NCBI RefSeq assembly: GCF_050627025.1
Contig: NZ_CP192473.1
Length of the DNA stretch: 64,000 nucleotides
Direction: 5' to 3' (one strand)
Source of the DNA: Variovorax paradoxus_P
Lineage (GTDB): Bacteria > Pseudomonadota > Gammaproteobacteria > Burkholderiales > Burkholderiaceae_C
Shown: piece after piece, positions 35,972 through 45,078 of the stretch
Layout: each line of letters starts with the position of its first letter
Numbering within the stretch: position 1 is the first letter of the stretch
Notes under the pieces: generated by a model
The model's input: only the letters and a program-made list of their open reading frames with translations
Database searches by the model: none
What the model was told of the DNA's origin: nothing
Position numbers and translations under genes: made by a program

Positions 35972-38900
35972 GGATTGCAAGTGTCGCGTCGGCAAGAGGG
36001 CATCGCGCGTGGACTATCGCAGGGCTCTTTGCGGTTCTGACGATAGCCGTTGGAAATGCCGCCGTCGCTCAGGTCGCGGTGGTGCCGCCGAACGGAACGC
36101 TGGGCATCGACGTTGTCGATTTGAGCGTACAGACGGCCGCGGGGCCGGTCGAATGGAAGCGCACGTTCAACGGGACCGGTTGGCGCTTCAATCGTCACTG
36201 GGACGGTATTTCGGCGAGCTACAAGCCACTCATGACCCAGAACACCGGAGGCGGTGCACCCGGCATGAGCAATGGCAGCCAAAGCAGCGCACCCGCGACA
36301 TGCTGGATATGGGTTGATGAGGATTGGCAACCGAGCGATGGTGTAACCGGGTCGACGGGTAACCCATCGAGCCCGGCCGTGTCGCCCGAGACGTATTTGC
36401 CGCTTAACCGCAGCTACAACCAGACCGCCGCCCCGCTGGACACGGTCATCACCACCGGCTTCGCGAGTGGGTGCGCAAGCATCGGCGGCAATTTGGCAAG
36501 CAACTCCAGCGACGTCATCGAAGGCTACCGTCGTCAGAGCACCTTGTACGTGGGGGCAGGCGGAACGTACATCTTCAAGAACCGCTTCACCCTGAAAAAG
36601 CAAGCCATCCAAAAGCTTCCACCAATTGCTCTGCCGACGGGTGGCAGCGTGAGCTTGTCGAGCCTGAAGAGCGTCGCGAGCGGATGGCGCTGGGCTGACA
36701 GGGCCGGTGATTGGGCCGAGTACGACGAAGAAGGGCGCATCAGTCGCTACGGCGACAAGAACAACAACACGGTGTGGATGCAGCGCAATTCGGCCGGGCA
36801 GATCGTGCGCATCATCGACGGCGGCACGGCGGCGGTGACAGGCAACGTGATCATCTCGCTGCACTACGACGCCAAGGGCTACCTCACCCAGGCCAAGGAC
36901 TGGCCGCAGGCGGGCAACAGCCTTGACCTGCCGCAGCGAACCGTGACCTACACGTACGACACGCAAGGTCGCATAACAAGTGTGACCGATGTGCGGGGCA
37001 ACACCACTGCCTACGAGTACGACAGCAAGCAGCGGTTGACCAGGACCACCGACCCGAGGGGCGGGGAGACCAAGCTGACGTATGACGCCGAAGGCACGAG
37101 CGTCAAGAGCATGACCGCGCCCGATGGTGGTGTCACGGAATACAGCTGGAGTTGGGACAACACCAAGAAGCTGTTCTACAGCAAGGTGACCGGGCCGGCG
37201 ACGGCGGCTGGAAGGAGAACGGAAGACTATAGCCACGACCGAGCGGGCGATTTGGTGAAGTACGAACTTAACGGGCGCACCGAGACCGAGATTAAGCGCG
37301 ACCCGACGACGAAGACCGAGAGGCGCACCAACGCACGCGGATTCGCGACGACATACACGAGGGACGAGTTCGAGCAAATCACGCACATCGTGTACCCGGA
37401 CGGGGCTAAGACCGACAGCATCTACGACGCCCGGTTGCTCAACCCCATCGAGGAAACAGATGAGCTTGGAATCAAGACCAAGTATGAGTACGACGCGAAG
37501 GGCAATCTGACGAAGAAGACCGAGGCTCTGGGCCTGCTCGAGCAGCGCGTAACGGAGTACCAGCTGGACGGGGCGGGCAGGCCCACGGCCATCACGCGCA
37601 AGGGCCGAACCGAGGTCAACGGCACGGTGACCTCGGATGCCACCTGGCAAGTCGACTTTGACGGCGCGGGCCAGATTGCAAGCACCACCGATCCGGAGGG
37701 CAACAGGAGAAGCTATGTCTACAACCGGCTCGGACAACTGGAGAAGTACACCGACCCTAGGGGCAACACGACAACGTACGAGACGGATACGAAGGGTAAC
37801 CTGACGAAGGTCACTAACGGGCTGGGCCAAGCGCGCAGCTTTAGTTACGACAAGAACGGCAACCTGACCGGCGGCACCGACGCTCGCGGGAAGGCGATGC
37901 AGGCGGCCTATGACGCGATGAATCAGCTCACGCAAGTGATAAGCGCTGTAGGCGGGGTTGCCAAATCAGAGTTCGATACCCAAGGCATGCAAGTTAAGGA
38001 CGTGGATGAAGATGGCCGCGCATCCTCAATCGAATACGACAACTTCCAACGCGTTGCGCGACAAATCGATGCTCTTTCGAACTCAACCACGTACAGCTAC
38101 CAAGTCGTGGATGGGTCAACTGCGGGTTCTCTGGGCAGCTTGATTGGCCCGACGGACATCCAGTACCCCACCTTCCGCAAACAGACCAAGTACGACGCGC
38201 AGGAGCGCGCCACTAGCCAGATGCTGATCAATCCCAGTAGTGCGGGATCGCGAACTGCCATTTCCGGCCAGATCTACGATGCACGCAGTCAGCTCAAAAC
38301 CGAAACGGACGCCTACGGCAAGACACAAAGCTATGCCTACGATGCCTTGGGTCAACTGATCGAAACGACCGACAGCCTCGGTGGCAAAACCAAAGCCAAC
38401 TTCGATGCGCGCGGCAACCTGATCCAGATCGTAGATGCCAAAGGCAACGTAACGACGTTCAGCTACGACAGGAACAACCGGCTGACGAAAGAGGTGCTGG
38501 CCTTAGGGCAGGCCACGACTCATGCCTACGATGCGTCGGGCAATCCTATCGAACGCACCGACCCAAAAGGCATCAAGAAAGCGTACAGCTACGACGCAGC
38601 CAACCGCATCACAGCCATGCAACAGAGCAAGGCGGGCAATGTGGTGCGAATGGTGAATCTGACCTGGGACGTAGATAGCAACCTTACGGCCTGGAGCGAT
38701 ACCGATACGACTCGGCCGGTCGGCCAACAAACAGTAAGCGCCAGCCTGACCTACGACGACGCTGGCCGTAAAACCGGCGAGACGGTCAGCTATCCAAATC
38801 CCGCCGGAGGCAGCTACAGCCTGAGCTACCGCTACGAGTACAGCCTGGCGGGAAAGAAAACCCAGCTGACCTGGGCCGACGGCACGAACATCGGATACGG

Positions 38901-40689
38901 TTACAGCCAACACGGCGAGTTGGAAACCGTGAACATCCCTGGCGAAGGCACGATGACGGTGAGCCAGTTCAAATGGCTTGCCCCGGTGAAAGTCACTTTT
39001 CCCGGCGGTGTCACCCAGGAAAGAAGCTGGGATGGCCTGCTCAATCTCGAAAGCCTCAAAGCACGTACCCCTGGCCAGCAAACCGCTCTGAGCCTGACAA
39101 ATTCCTACGGCAAGCAGCAGGAGGTCAAGACCGTCGGTCGTATCGATACAGTCGGCGGTTCGAGCAGCTCCCGCAATGCCGCCTATACCTATGACGATGA
39201 GCTTCGGTTGGCTCAAGCCAAAACCGACGCGGGCGGCATCATCAGCGATACGGAGATCTTCACGCTCGATGCCGTTGCCAACCGCACGGGCCACAGCAAG
39301 ACCGGCAGCGGGGCTTGGACCTACGACGACAACAACCGCTTGCTTCGAAGACCCAATGTCACTGGCGGCACCGTTAGCTACGAATACGATGCCAACGGCA
39401 ACCAAACCAAGAAGACAGACGGCGCGAAAGTCACGCACTTCGCCTACGACAGCGACAACCGCCTGATCGAGGTGAAGGACGATAGCGGCAACCTTATCGC
39501 ACGCTATGGCTATGACCCGCTGAATCGCAGAGTCTGGAAGGAGCAGTATCGAGACAAGGGAGGGCAGCCTCTGAGCCAGGCCCGGCGCACCTATTACCTC
39601 TACAGCGACGAAGGACTGATTGGCGAAGCCACACAACTGATCATGCTGAACGTTGACCAGAGCGTCAGTGCGACCCAGCCGCCGGCGATTACAACGCAGT
39701 ACGGCCCGAGGCCGGACAGCGAGTTCACCACGGGCGCGTTGTTCATCAAGACGAAGAATACAAGCGGGCAAGACACGATTGCCTATTTCCAGCACGATCA
39801 TCTGGATACACCGATCCAGGCAATAGACAAGGCGGGCAACGTGGTGTGGGCGGCGAGCTACGACCCCTTTGGGCAAGCTATCGTCATCACGCCCGGAGCA
39901 ACGTCAGAGAAGCCGACGATCAGTTCGAATCTGAGACTCCCAGGCCAGTACGACGATGAGGAAACTGGGCTGCACTACAACTGGAATCGATATTACGACC
40001 CTGAGACGGGGCGCTATGTCACACCGGATCCATTGGGCATCTCAGCCGGCGTCAATTTCTACATTTATGTAAATGGCAGTCCGACAGCATTGATTGACCC
40101 TAGTGGATTGGATTTTATGGATCCAGTATTTGGTGTCATCTACAGGGCAACAGGAGGGAGAAGCTTGCCGCAAGGTGTGGTGGATTTCTCGGCCGGGGTG
40201 GGCGATAACCTAAGTTTTGGAATCACCAATCGAATTCGCGATCTGATGGGGACTAACGGTGTAGTTAACAAGTGCTCAGGAGCTTACAGCGCAGGAGAAT
40301 GGGCCGGAATAGGTGTTGGTCTTGGAATCGGCGGAGCTGCGCGTGGTGCTGCAGGGGCCGGAAAGCAGTGGTCTCATTGGATTCCAGACCGATTCATTCG
40401 GCCGTTTACACCAAAAGGACGCCCCAACCCCGCATATAAACCTTGGTTGGACAATGCAATAGGACGATGGTTTGTGAATGGACCGTTGAATGGAAACTAT
40501 GTAGCCCGCGATTTTCATGCGATCACTGATCCATTTGCATATAGATTTTTGCGCTCATGGGAGAAATCTCTGTTGGAGCCTTACAGTCGTCTAAGACAGC
40601 AAATCAATCGTATACCTTATCCGATGGCAGGCGGAGCATATGCGGGTGGTAATGCTGCGATGAATTCCCCTCAATGTGATTGTAGATAA
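35968..40689 (+). CDS. rhs: Rhs-family polymorphic toxin
   Basis: 1573 residues from GTG 35968. The signal peptide (about 1-36, NAAVA|QVAV) is followed by some twenty or more YD/RHS repeats (for example TYTYDTQGRITSVTDVRGNT) and the conserved Rhs core LPGQYDDEETGLHYNWNRYY to DPSGL (about 1325-1378). The last ~193 residues form a variable tip of lower GC, the usual sign of a swapped toxin module; I cannot name its activity. The Sec signal differs from T6SS-type Rhs proteins, and no PAAR or VgrG is nearby, so export by another route or as a wall/surface protein is likely. The next gene is a probable immunity gene. Confidence 0.93.
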   Translation: MRIASVASARGHRAWTIAGLFAVLTIAVGNAAVAQVAVVPPNGTLGIDVVDLSVQTAAGPVEWKRTFNGTGWRFNRHWDGISASYKPLMTQNTGGGAPGMSNGSQSSAPATCWIWVDEDWQPSDGVTGSTGNPSSPAVSPETYLPLNRSYNQTAAPLDTVITTGFASGCASIGGNLASNSSDVIEGYRRQSTLYVGAGGTYIFKNRFTLKKQAIQKLPPIALPTGGSVSLSSLKSVASGWRWADRAGDWAEYDEEGRISRYGDKNNNTVWMQRNSAGQIVRIIDGGTAAVTGNVIISLHYDAKGYLTQAKDWPQAGNSLDLPQRTVTYTYDTQGRITSVTDVRGNTTAYEYDSKQRLTRTTDPRGGETKLTYDAEGTSVKSMTAPDGGVTEYSWSWDNTKKLFYSKVTGPATAAGRRTEDYSHDRAGDLVKYELNGRTETEIKRDPTTKTERRTNARGFATTYTRDEFEQITHIVYPDGAKTDSIYDARLLNPIEETDELGIKTKYEYDAKGNLTKKTEALGLLEQRVTEYQLDGAGRPTAITRKGRTEVNGTVTSDATWQVDFDGAGQIASTTDPEGNRRSYVYNRLGQLEKYTDPRGNTTTYETDTKGNLTKVTNGLGQARSFSYDKNGNLTGGTDARGKAMQAAYDAMNQLTQVISAVGGVAKSEFDTQGMQVKDVDEDGRASSIEYDNFQRVARQIDALSNSTTYSYQVVDGSTAGSLGSLIGPTDIQYPTFRKQTKYDAQERATSQMLINPSSAGSRTAISGQIYDARSQLKTETDAYGKTQSYAYDALGQLIETTDSLGGKTKANFDARGNLIQIVDAKGNVTTFSYDRNNRLTKEVLALGQATTHAYDASGNPIERTDPKGIKKAYSYDAANRITAMQQSKAGNVVRMVNLTWDVDSNLTAWSDTDTTRPVGQQTVSASLTYDDAGRKTGETVSYPNPAGGSYSLSYRYEYSLAGKKTQLTWADGTNIGYGYSQHGELETVNIPGEGTMTVSQFKWLAPVKVTFPGGVTQERSWDGLLNLESLKARTPGQQTALSLTNSYGKQQEVKTVGRIDTVGGSSSSRNAAYTYDDELRLAQAKTDAGGIISDTEIFTLDAVANRTGHSKTGSGAWTYDDNNRLLRRPNVTGGTVSYEYDANGNQTKKTDGAKVTHFAYDSDNRLIEVKDDSGNLIARYGYDPLNRRVWKEQYRDKGGQPLSQARRTYYLYSDEGLIGEATQLIMLNVDQSVSATQPPAITTQYGPRPDSEFTTGALFIKTKNTSGQDTIAYFQHDHLDTPIQAIDKAGNVVWAASYDPFGQAIVITPGATSEKPTISSNLRLPGQYDDEETGLHYNWNRYYDPETGRYVTPDPLGISAGVNFYIYVNGSPTALIDPSGLDFMDPVFGVIYRATGGRSLPQGVVDFSAGVGDNLSFGITNRIRDLMGTNGVVNKCSGAYSAGEWAGIGVGLGIGGAARGAAGAGKQWSHWIPDRFIRPFTPKGRPNPAYKPWLDNAIGRWFVNGPLNGNYVARDFHAITDPFAYRFLRSWEKSLLEPYSRLRQQINRIPYPMAGGAYAGGNAAMNSPQCDCR

Positions 40690-40704
40690 TTTTGGGTTAA
40701 TGAA

Positions 40705-41103
40705 ATGTTCGCCACAATTTGTAGATTGTTTGGGCCCAGGTTCACTCGCCTTGAAAAATCAGTCCTGATGGCGGCAAAAAAAAGTCTGTCCCCGAGCGCG
40801 GCTCAAATCTTTGAAGCTCAGTTGAATGAAATGAACGATGTACGGCGAGATCCAGATGGGCTAGAGACTCTCATCTATTGCATCAAAAGAGGCCGATCCT
40901 TTCGGGATTTTGCGGTGAAATTCCCTGTCAGTCCGGAAGAGTTAAAGTTGGCAGACGTTGAGATTCGCTATTTCGGTAGAACTGTGCCTGTTGCGGTTTG
41001 GGCGGTAAACGGAGTACTTTTTAGACTCGAATTCGCTGAGGCTATTGAGAAGTTCGACGTGGTTTCTGATTACACGGTTGAGACGTCGGTTGCATATTTG
41101 TAG
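40705..41103 (+). CDS. Putative immunity protein for the Rhs tip
   Basis: 132 residues, low GC, starting 15 bases after the Rhs stop. The product is soluble and mixed alpha/beta with no signal peptide (MNDVRRDPDGLETLIYCIKR; EIRYFGRTVPVAVWAVNGVL). I recognise no family. Position immediately downstream of a polymorphic toxin and matching base composition are the grounds for calling it the cognate immunity protein, acting in the cytoplasm. Confidence 0.7.
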   Translation: MFATICRLFGPRFTRLEKSVLMAAKKSLSPSAAQIFEAQLNEMNDVRRDPDGLETLIYCIKRGRSFRDFAVKFPVSPEELKLADVEIRYFGRTVPVAVWAVNGVLFRLEFAEAIEKFDVVSDYTVETSVAYL

Positions 41104-41275
41104 AATCGCTATAAAAGAGCGTTGAGCTGTTGGAGTGTGTCGTTTCGTTTTTTTAGGATACTCCAATGGAGAGATCCTCATTGTAATTTGAGCTTACTTC
41201 GGCCCCCGGGCGTTGATTTACGGGTAATAGTTGCAACGACGCCCGCGTCCGCCAAGGAAGGCTGACAATGCCCTG

Positions 41276-41515
41276 ATGCCTTCCATTGTCGTACTTCTCT
41301 TTACGGGAATAGTTGTCGCAGCTTTTTATGCGGGCGTACTACAAGCCGTATCCAAATCAAACTGGATTTGGAAAGTGGCGCCTTACCTCGTATCTATGGT
41401 TCCCGTCGCAATCCATATCATCAATTATGGCTTTAAGATTGACACAGTTTTTGCAATTATTTTTTCTATTGATGACAAAGTTGATCGCCTTTTGCGCGAA
41501 GAGCGAATGATTTAG
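41276..41515 (+). CDS. Small membrane protein
   Basis: 79 residues from ATG 41276 with two or three predicted membrane helices (VVLLFTGIVVAAFYAGVLQA; VAPYLVSMVPVAIHIINYGF) and a charged tail (DDKVDRLLREERMI). It may be a second immunity-type gene of the Rhs locus. A related short frame follows at 41519. No family recognised. Confidence 0.55.
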   Translation: MPSIVVLLFTGIVVAAFYAGVLQAVSKSNWIWKVAPYLVSMVPVAIHIINYGFKIDTVFAIIFSIDDKVDRLLREERMI

Positions 41516-41518
41516 ATT

Positions 41519-41683
41519 TTGCGCCCATGGGAAGTTATTGTTGAGTTTTACAGCCGAGCGCCGCTTTTCGCCGCAATAGTGGCGGCAGCTTTTGTTGCCT
41601 GCGTGACACAGGCTGGGTCTGTAGTATGGGTGATTTTCGAGCTCATGGAAAAAATCCGACCGATGAGCAAATCAATACAATGA
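41519..41683 (+). CDS. Short membrane ORF with Rhs-tip-like start
   Basis: 54 residues from TTG 41519. Its start (LRPWEVIVEFYSR) resembles a segment near the Rhs C-terminus (LRSWEKSLLEPYSRLRQ) at both DNA and protein level, and is followed by a hydrophobic stretch (FAAIVAAAFVACVTQAGSVV). It could be a displaced Rhs tip remnant fused to, or read through into, a small membrane gene. Low confidence as a translated gene. Confidence 0.3.
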   Translation: MRPWEVIVEFYSRAPLFAAIVAAAFVACVTQAGSVVWVIFELMEKIRPMSKSIQ

Positions 41684-41735
41684 TCGACAAATGATTCGGG
41701 TGCAAAATGCGCATTCAAATTTGACTGTTCTGGCT

Positions 41736-42602
41736 GTGAAAAAAAAGTAGATTGTTGGCGCTTTTATTTCTATGCGTTGGATTGTCGGGTTGTGTTGCTG
41801 ACATGGAGAAAAGCTATGACATTAAGTCTTTCTCTGTGAATCGCGGACATGGGACGCTGCTTTTTTCTCGGTCGATCACGACGTACGCAGCAGCGCCATC
41901 AAACATTCACGGGGAGTCGCGTGAATTTTCAAAAGATATTCGACAAGTCGAGTTCAATTTAAATGCGGATCATTCGACCATTAATCTGGATGATTCGAAG
42001 ATTGCGAGAGAGCGGTTTTTTCCTCGGCGGACTTGAACGCCGATATTGTCGACGGGCATTACGGCTTCAATGGCGTGCGTGCCAATGTCATGGCGGACTG
42101 CGAGCAAGGGGATGCACGATTTCACGCGATTTTATTTTCTGGTGGTTTATTTCATTGCGGGAAAATAATAAATTGGAAAAATGGAACCGAGATCCAACGC
42201 GTCGAACGAGAGGGCGCGCGGCAGCAATATTTTTTGGCGCAATCCAATGCGCTTGGAGTGGTCCGATTGGATGATGAAAGCCAAGCGCTCTCCATTTTTC
42301 AATTTGACGAGGGCATGCGTGCAAGATCTTTTGGCTCAATACGGCCTGCATGTAAAAATTGCAAACTTCGCTTACTGCACGATCCTGCGTACCTGCTCGG
42401 CGTAAGTGCATATTTTGTTGCAACAACGAATGGCAGCGCGAGCACAGGAATTTGGTATTGCAATGAAAGTTCTTGCCAGAGCGGTGGCTTAAGTGAGGGC
42501 TTGTCTTCCACGGTTGTCGCTGGAATTCCAGCACAAGTGTGCGAGTTGAAAAGAAAAAGCAGAAAAGAAAGTGTCGTCCGTGCCGAATGCCGGCCATTTT
42601 GA
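41736..42602 (+). pseudogene. Lipoprotein gene split by two homopolymer frameshifts
   Basis: GTG 41736 followed by eight A's would, with seven A's, read MKKSRLLALLFLCVGLSGC, a textbook lipoprotein signal. As read, translation must start at TTG 41752. A second break lies at a run of six T's (42016-42021): a -1 shift there joins this frame to the next one, giving VFSSADLNADIVDGHYGFNG and continuing to 42602 (about 288 residues in all). The mature part has six cysteines, two in CKNC. Predicted outer-envelope lipoprotein of unknown role. Slippage, decay or sequencing errors could explain both breaks. Confidence 0.65.
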
Positions 42603-42651
42603 ATTATAGGTATCAAAAAATGCGTTCGATACGAATACAGAGGAACGAGGA

Positions 42652-43109
42652 ATGTCAAAAACTGGTGCTGCGCTTTTGCGCAGGCCATGCTTGCCCCTGC
42701 AATGCCCGCTTTCGCCCAGGAAACCGTCTGCGCCAACGTGAAAATCCAGATCGAGCAACAGCTGACCTTGGAACGCCAGGCGTTCAACGTCGAGATAAAA
42801 ATCAACGACGCCATCGACGGCGGCGCGATCTCCGACGTCTCTGTGGTGGTCAAGGTCATGGAGGAGAACGGCACACCCGTCCAAGGCACCGAAGACCGAA
42901 CGCCAGCGGCGAAGTTCTTCATCCGCGTCTACAACAAGCAGAACATCTTCGACGTCACGTTTGCCCGATGGGGTTACGAACTACGTTCTCGCAGTACATT
43001 TTCGATGGCGAAGGCGCAATTGACGGCATCTCTATGAAAGTTGACGACGTCTATGACCGCGAGGAAGTCTTTCCAAACCTTCTATATTCCCGCACCGCTT
43101 GCCGGTTAA
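42652..43109 (+). pseudogene. Exported protein gene with several frameshifts
   Basis: ATG 42652 follows GAGGAACGAGGA. With one more A in AAAAA (42656-42660) it reads MSKNWCCAFAQAMLAPAMPA and enters a frame with a signal cleavage site (PAFAQ|ETVCAN) and mature sequence VKIQIEQQLTLERQAFNVEI. Near 42970-42995 the sense moves to the frame with FDGEGAIDGISMKVDDVYDR, and at TTT near 43069-43071 to one ending QTFYIPAPLAG (stop 43107-43109). At least three small indels. The restored protein would be a periplasmic domain of about 150 residues of unknown function. Confidence 0.6.
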
Positions 43110-43127
43110 GGTCGAAAGACATTTAGC

Positions 43128-43517
43128 ATGATCGATGAGGAAAAATTCAAGGAGGCCGCGCGGTTCGACCAGCTAGGGCGTCATGCCGATGCAGCGCGCT
43201 TATATGCCTCTCTGTCCACCAACTCGACGGACGCCCGGCTGTTCATGGCCTTTGGTCGCTGTTTGCAAAGTCTGGGCCACTGGGGTGAGTCCATTGTCCA
43301 GCTTCAACGAGCGATTGACCTTAGACCTGCATATTGCGAGGGTGATACGAGGCTCGCCCTCGCAACTGCACTGATGCGGACTGGACAGAAAGCGCAGGCT
43401 ATCAAGCAATGGAAAATCGTCGCCGAGATGCCGCCAGAATATCCGAGCTATGGGGCTGTCGCCGACGAGGCAAGAGCTGCGCTCGCAGGTCTTAGAACGG
43501 CATCAGCGACCAGTTGA
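43128..43517 (+). CDS. TPR-like protein
   Basis: 129 residues made of about three tetratricopeptide-type helix pairs (EAARFDQLGRHADAARLYAS; LFMAFGRCLQSLGHWGESIV; LALATALMRTGQKAQAIKQW). TPR units mediate protein contacts. No signal peptide, so cytoplasmic. It starts 19 bases after the broken exported-protein gene and may share its transcript; its reading frame is intact. Confidence 0.8.
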   Translation: MIDEEKFKEAARFDQLGRHADAARLYASLSTNSTDARLFMAFGRCLQSLGHWGESIVQLQRAIDLRPAYCEGDTRLALATALMRTGQKAQAIKQWKIVAEMPPEYPSYGAVADEARAALAGLRTASATS

Positions 43518-43871
43518 AGACCCCGTTCCAGCGGACTGGCTGCTGCCGCCGAGCCTGTCTCCAAGGAGCTTCACCACATGCCACGTTTCAAGCTCGACCG
43601 AGCGGTATTGGTGCCGGCCGGGTACGCTGAGCGATCCTGCGTGCAGAGTCGGGACTTGAATTTTTTCCCAATATCTCACACTCTCCCGTCAGGAGCCTTC
43701 AAGTACCCATAGTCGACAATTTCAGCGAAGGTCCTGGCCGGTTGAAAGCGCAGCCGGAGATACACCGAGCCTCCAGTTGAGAACGAAGAAGCGTTGCGCC
43801 TCGCCACGGCTTGTGCCAGGAGCTTCGGGCATCAAGATGAACGCGGCGTAGTGGATGGGCGCTTCGGCCCG
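43518..43871. other. Intergenic between convergent genes
   Basis: The TPR gene and the XRE-cupin gene converge here. I see no credible gene and no clear intrinsic terminator. Confidence 0.4.
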
Positions 43872-44528
43872 CTATGCCAGGTTCCCGTCACACCCCGCAG
43901 GCGAGTAGATAACGACCAGCGCCGTCGCGGGTCCTACGAGCGCATGTCCCCGGTGCGGAATCCGCGAGTCGAAATGCAGTGTGTCCCCCGGCTCGAGGAT
44001 GAACTTGTCCATGCCCACCTGCCATTCCACGCGCCCCGTCAGCACATGCATCATCTCCTCGCCTTCGTGCTCGAAGAAGACAAACTTGTCGACCTTGTCG
44101 GGGAAGGTGAAAAGAAAGGGCTGCAGCGCGCGACCCGTGGTGGCGTCGGTGAGGGACAGGTAGTCATAGCCGAAGGCACTGCCGCCCATGACGGTCGGGC
44201 GCTTGTCGGCGCGCTTGACCAGGCTGACGCCGCGCCACGACTGCTGGGCGCGCGTGTTGTCCGTGAGCAAACTCGCGGCCTCGATGCCCAGCACACCCGC
44301 AATCCTGGCCAGCGAACCGATGGGGGGAACCTTCTTGCCGTTCTCGATGCGAGAAAGGTAGGCTTTACCGAAGCCGGCCTCATCGGCCAGCGCCGCCAGC
44401 GTCAGGCCGGCTTCGAGCCGACGTTGCCTGAGGCGAACACCAAGCTCGACGTGAGCAGGCACCTCGGCGGGGGCGGCGGGCTGTGTTGCAGGCTTCGTCT
44501 TCCTTGCGGGTTTCTTTTGAGCAACCAT
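43872..44528 (-). CDS. XRE-family regulator with C-terminal cupin domain
   Basis: 218 residues: an N-terminal lysine/proline-rich tail, a helix-turn-helix (LGVRLRQRRLEAGLTLAALA to FGKAYLSRIENGKKVPPIGS, about 29-72) and a cupin beta-barrel (FVFFEHEGEEMMHVLTGRVE to ILEPGDTLHFDSRIPHRGHA, about 148-200). Such proteins (SutR/PuuR type) sense small ligands through the cupin and repress nearby catabolic genes. It is the last gene of a leftward cluster with the transporter and cupin genes, so it probably regulates them; the GTTGTCCA palindromes nearby are candidate sites. Confidence 0.92.
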   Translation of the reverse strand: MVAQKKPARKTKPATQPAAPAEVPAHVELGVRLRQRRLEAGLTLAALADEAGFGKAYLSRIENGKKVPPIGSLARIAGVLGIEAASLLTDNTRAQQSWRGVSLVKRADKRPTVMGGSAFGYDYLSLTDATTGRALQPFLFTFPDKVDKFVFFEHEGEEMMHVLTGRVEWQVGMDKFILEPGDTLHFDSRIPHRGHALVGPATALVVIYSPAGCDGNLA

Positions 44529-44606
44529 GTGCCGTTATTTTACGGAACATGTTTCCCTCGACTTGACGCGAGGTTGCCCCTAAATGTGCTCCCGCATTCG
44601 CGCAAC

Positions 44607-45011
44607 TCAGTGCTTATCGGCTTCGAAGCCCGCAGCGTTGAAGAAGATGTTGGGCTTGCGGTAGATCGCCAAGATGGTGCAACCTTCTTCCGATCGCGTC
44701 TCGTGCAGCGAGCCCGGCTGGCGCCACACGAACTGGCCGGCGCGGCAGATGCCATCGTGGTCGGAGAACGAGCCTTCGAGCACCCAGCTCTGCTCGATCT
44801 CGGGGTGCTTGTGAAACGGCAACACCGCACCGGGCTCCCACTTGAGCAACACCGTCATCTCTCCGATTGCGTCGTTGCGGTAGAGCACCTTCATCTGGAT
44901 CTTGGGAAACTGCGAAGGCTGCCACTCGAGCTTGTCGGGTTCGACATAGACCGAGCCGCCGACGGTGGCTTGCAGCTTGCCGGAAAGGCGTTCTTTGAAA
45001 ACGGTGGACAT
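44607..45011 (-). CDS. Cupin-domain protein
   Basis: 134 residues forming one cupin: MTVLLKWEPGAVLPFHKHPE supplies the first metal-binding motif (HKHPEIE) and RQPGSLHETRSEEGCTILAI the second (H near residue 103). ChrR-type anti-sigma and quercetinase-like cupins share this fold. It probably binds a metal and a small organic substrate; substrate unknown. Starts 67 bases after the DJ-1 gene, with the operator palindrome between them. Confidence 0.88.
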   Translation of the reverse strand: MSTVFKERLSGKLQATVGGSVYVEPDKLEWQPSQFPKIQMKVLYRNDAIGEMTVLLKWEPGAVLPFHKHPEIEQSWVLEGSFSDHDGICRAGQFVWRQPGSLHETRSEEGCTILAIYRKPNIFFNAAGFEADKH

Positions 45012-45054
45012 GGATAAAACTCCTGAGTTGCTGGTTGTCGAAGCTTAATCAAGT

Positions 45055-45071
45055 GTTGTCCAATGGACAAC
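45055..45071. promoter_or_regulatory. Perfect operator palindrome GTTGTCCA-A-TGGACAAC
   Basis: A 17-bp perfect palindrome, 44 bases upstream of the cupin gene. Near copies occur upstream of the transporter gene at 47463-47479 (13 of 17) and 47558-47574 (14 of 17). Symmetry and repetition around one operon indicate a regulator binding site, most simply for the XRE-cupin protein encoded at its end. Confidence 0.75.
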
Positions 45072-45078
45072 ATTGAAG

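Noticed and set aside
35878..37935. 685-codon minus-strand frame opposite rhs
   Set aside because: Antisense of the repeat-rich rhs gene; no recognisable protein features.
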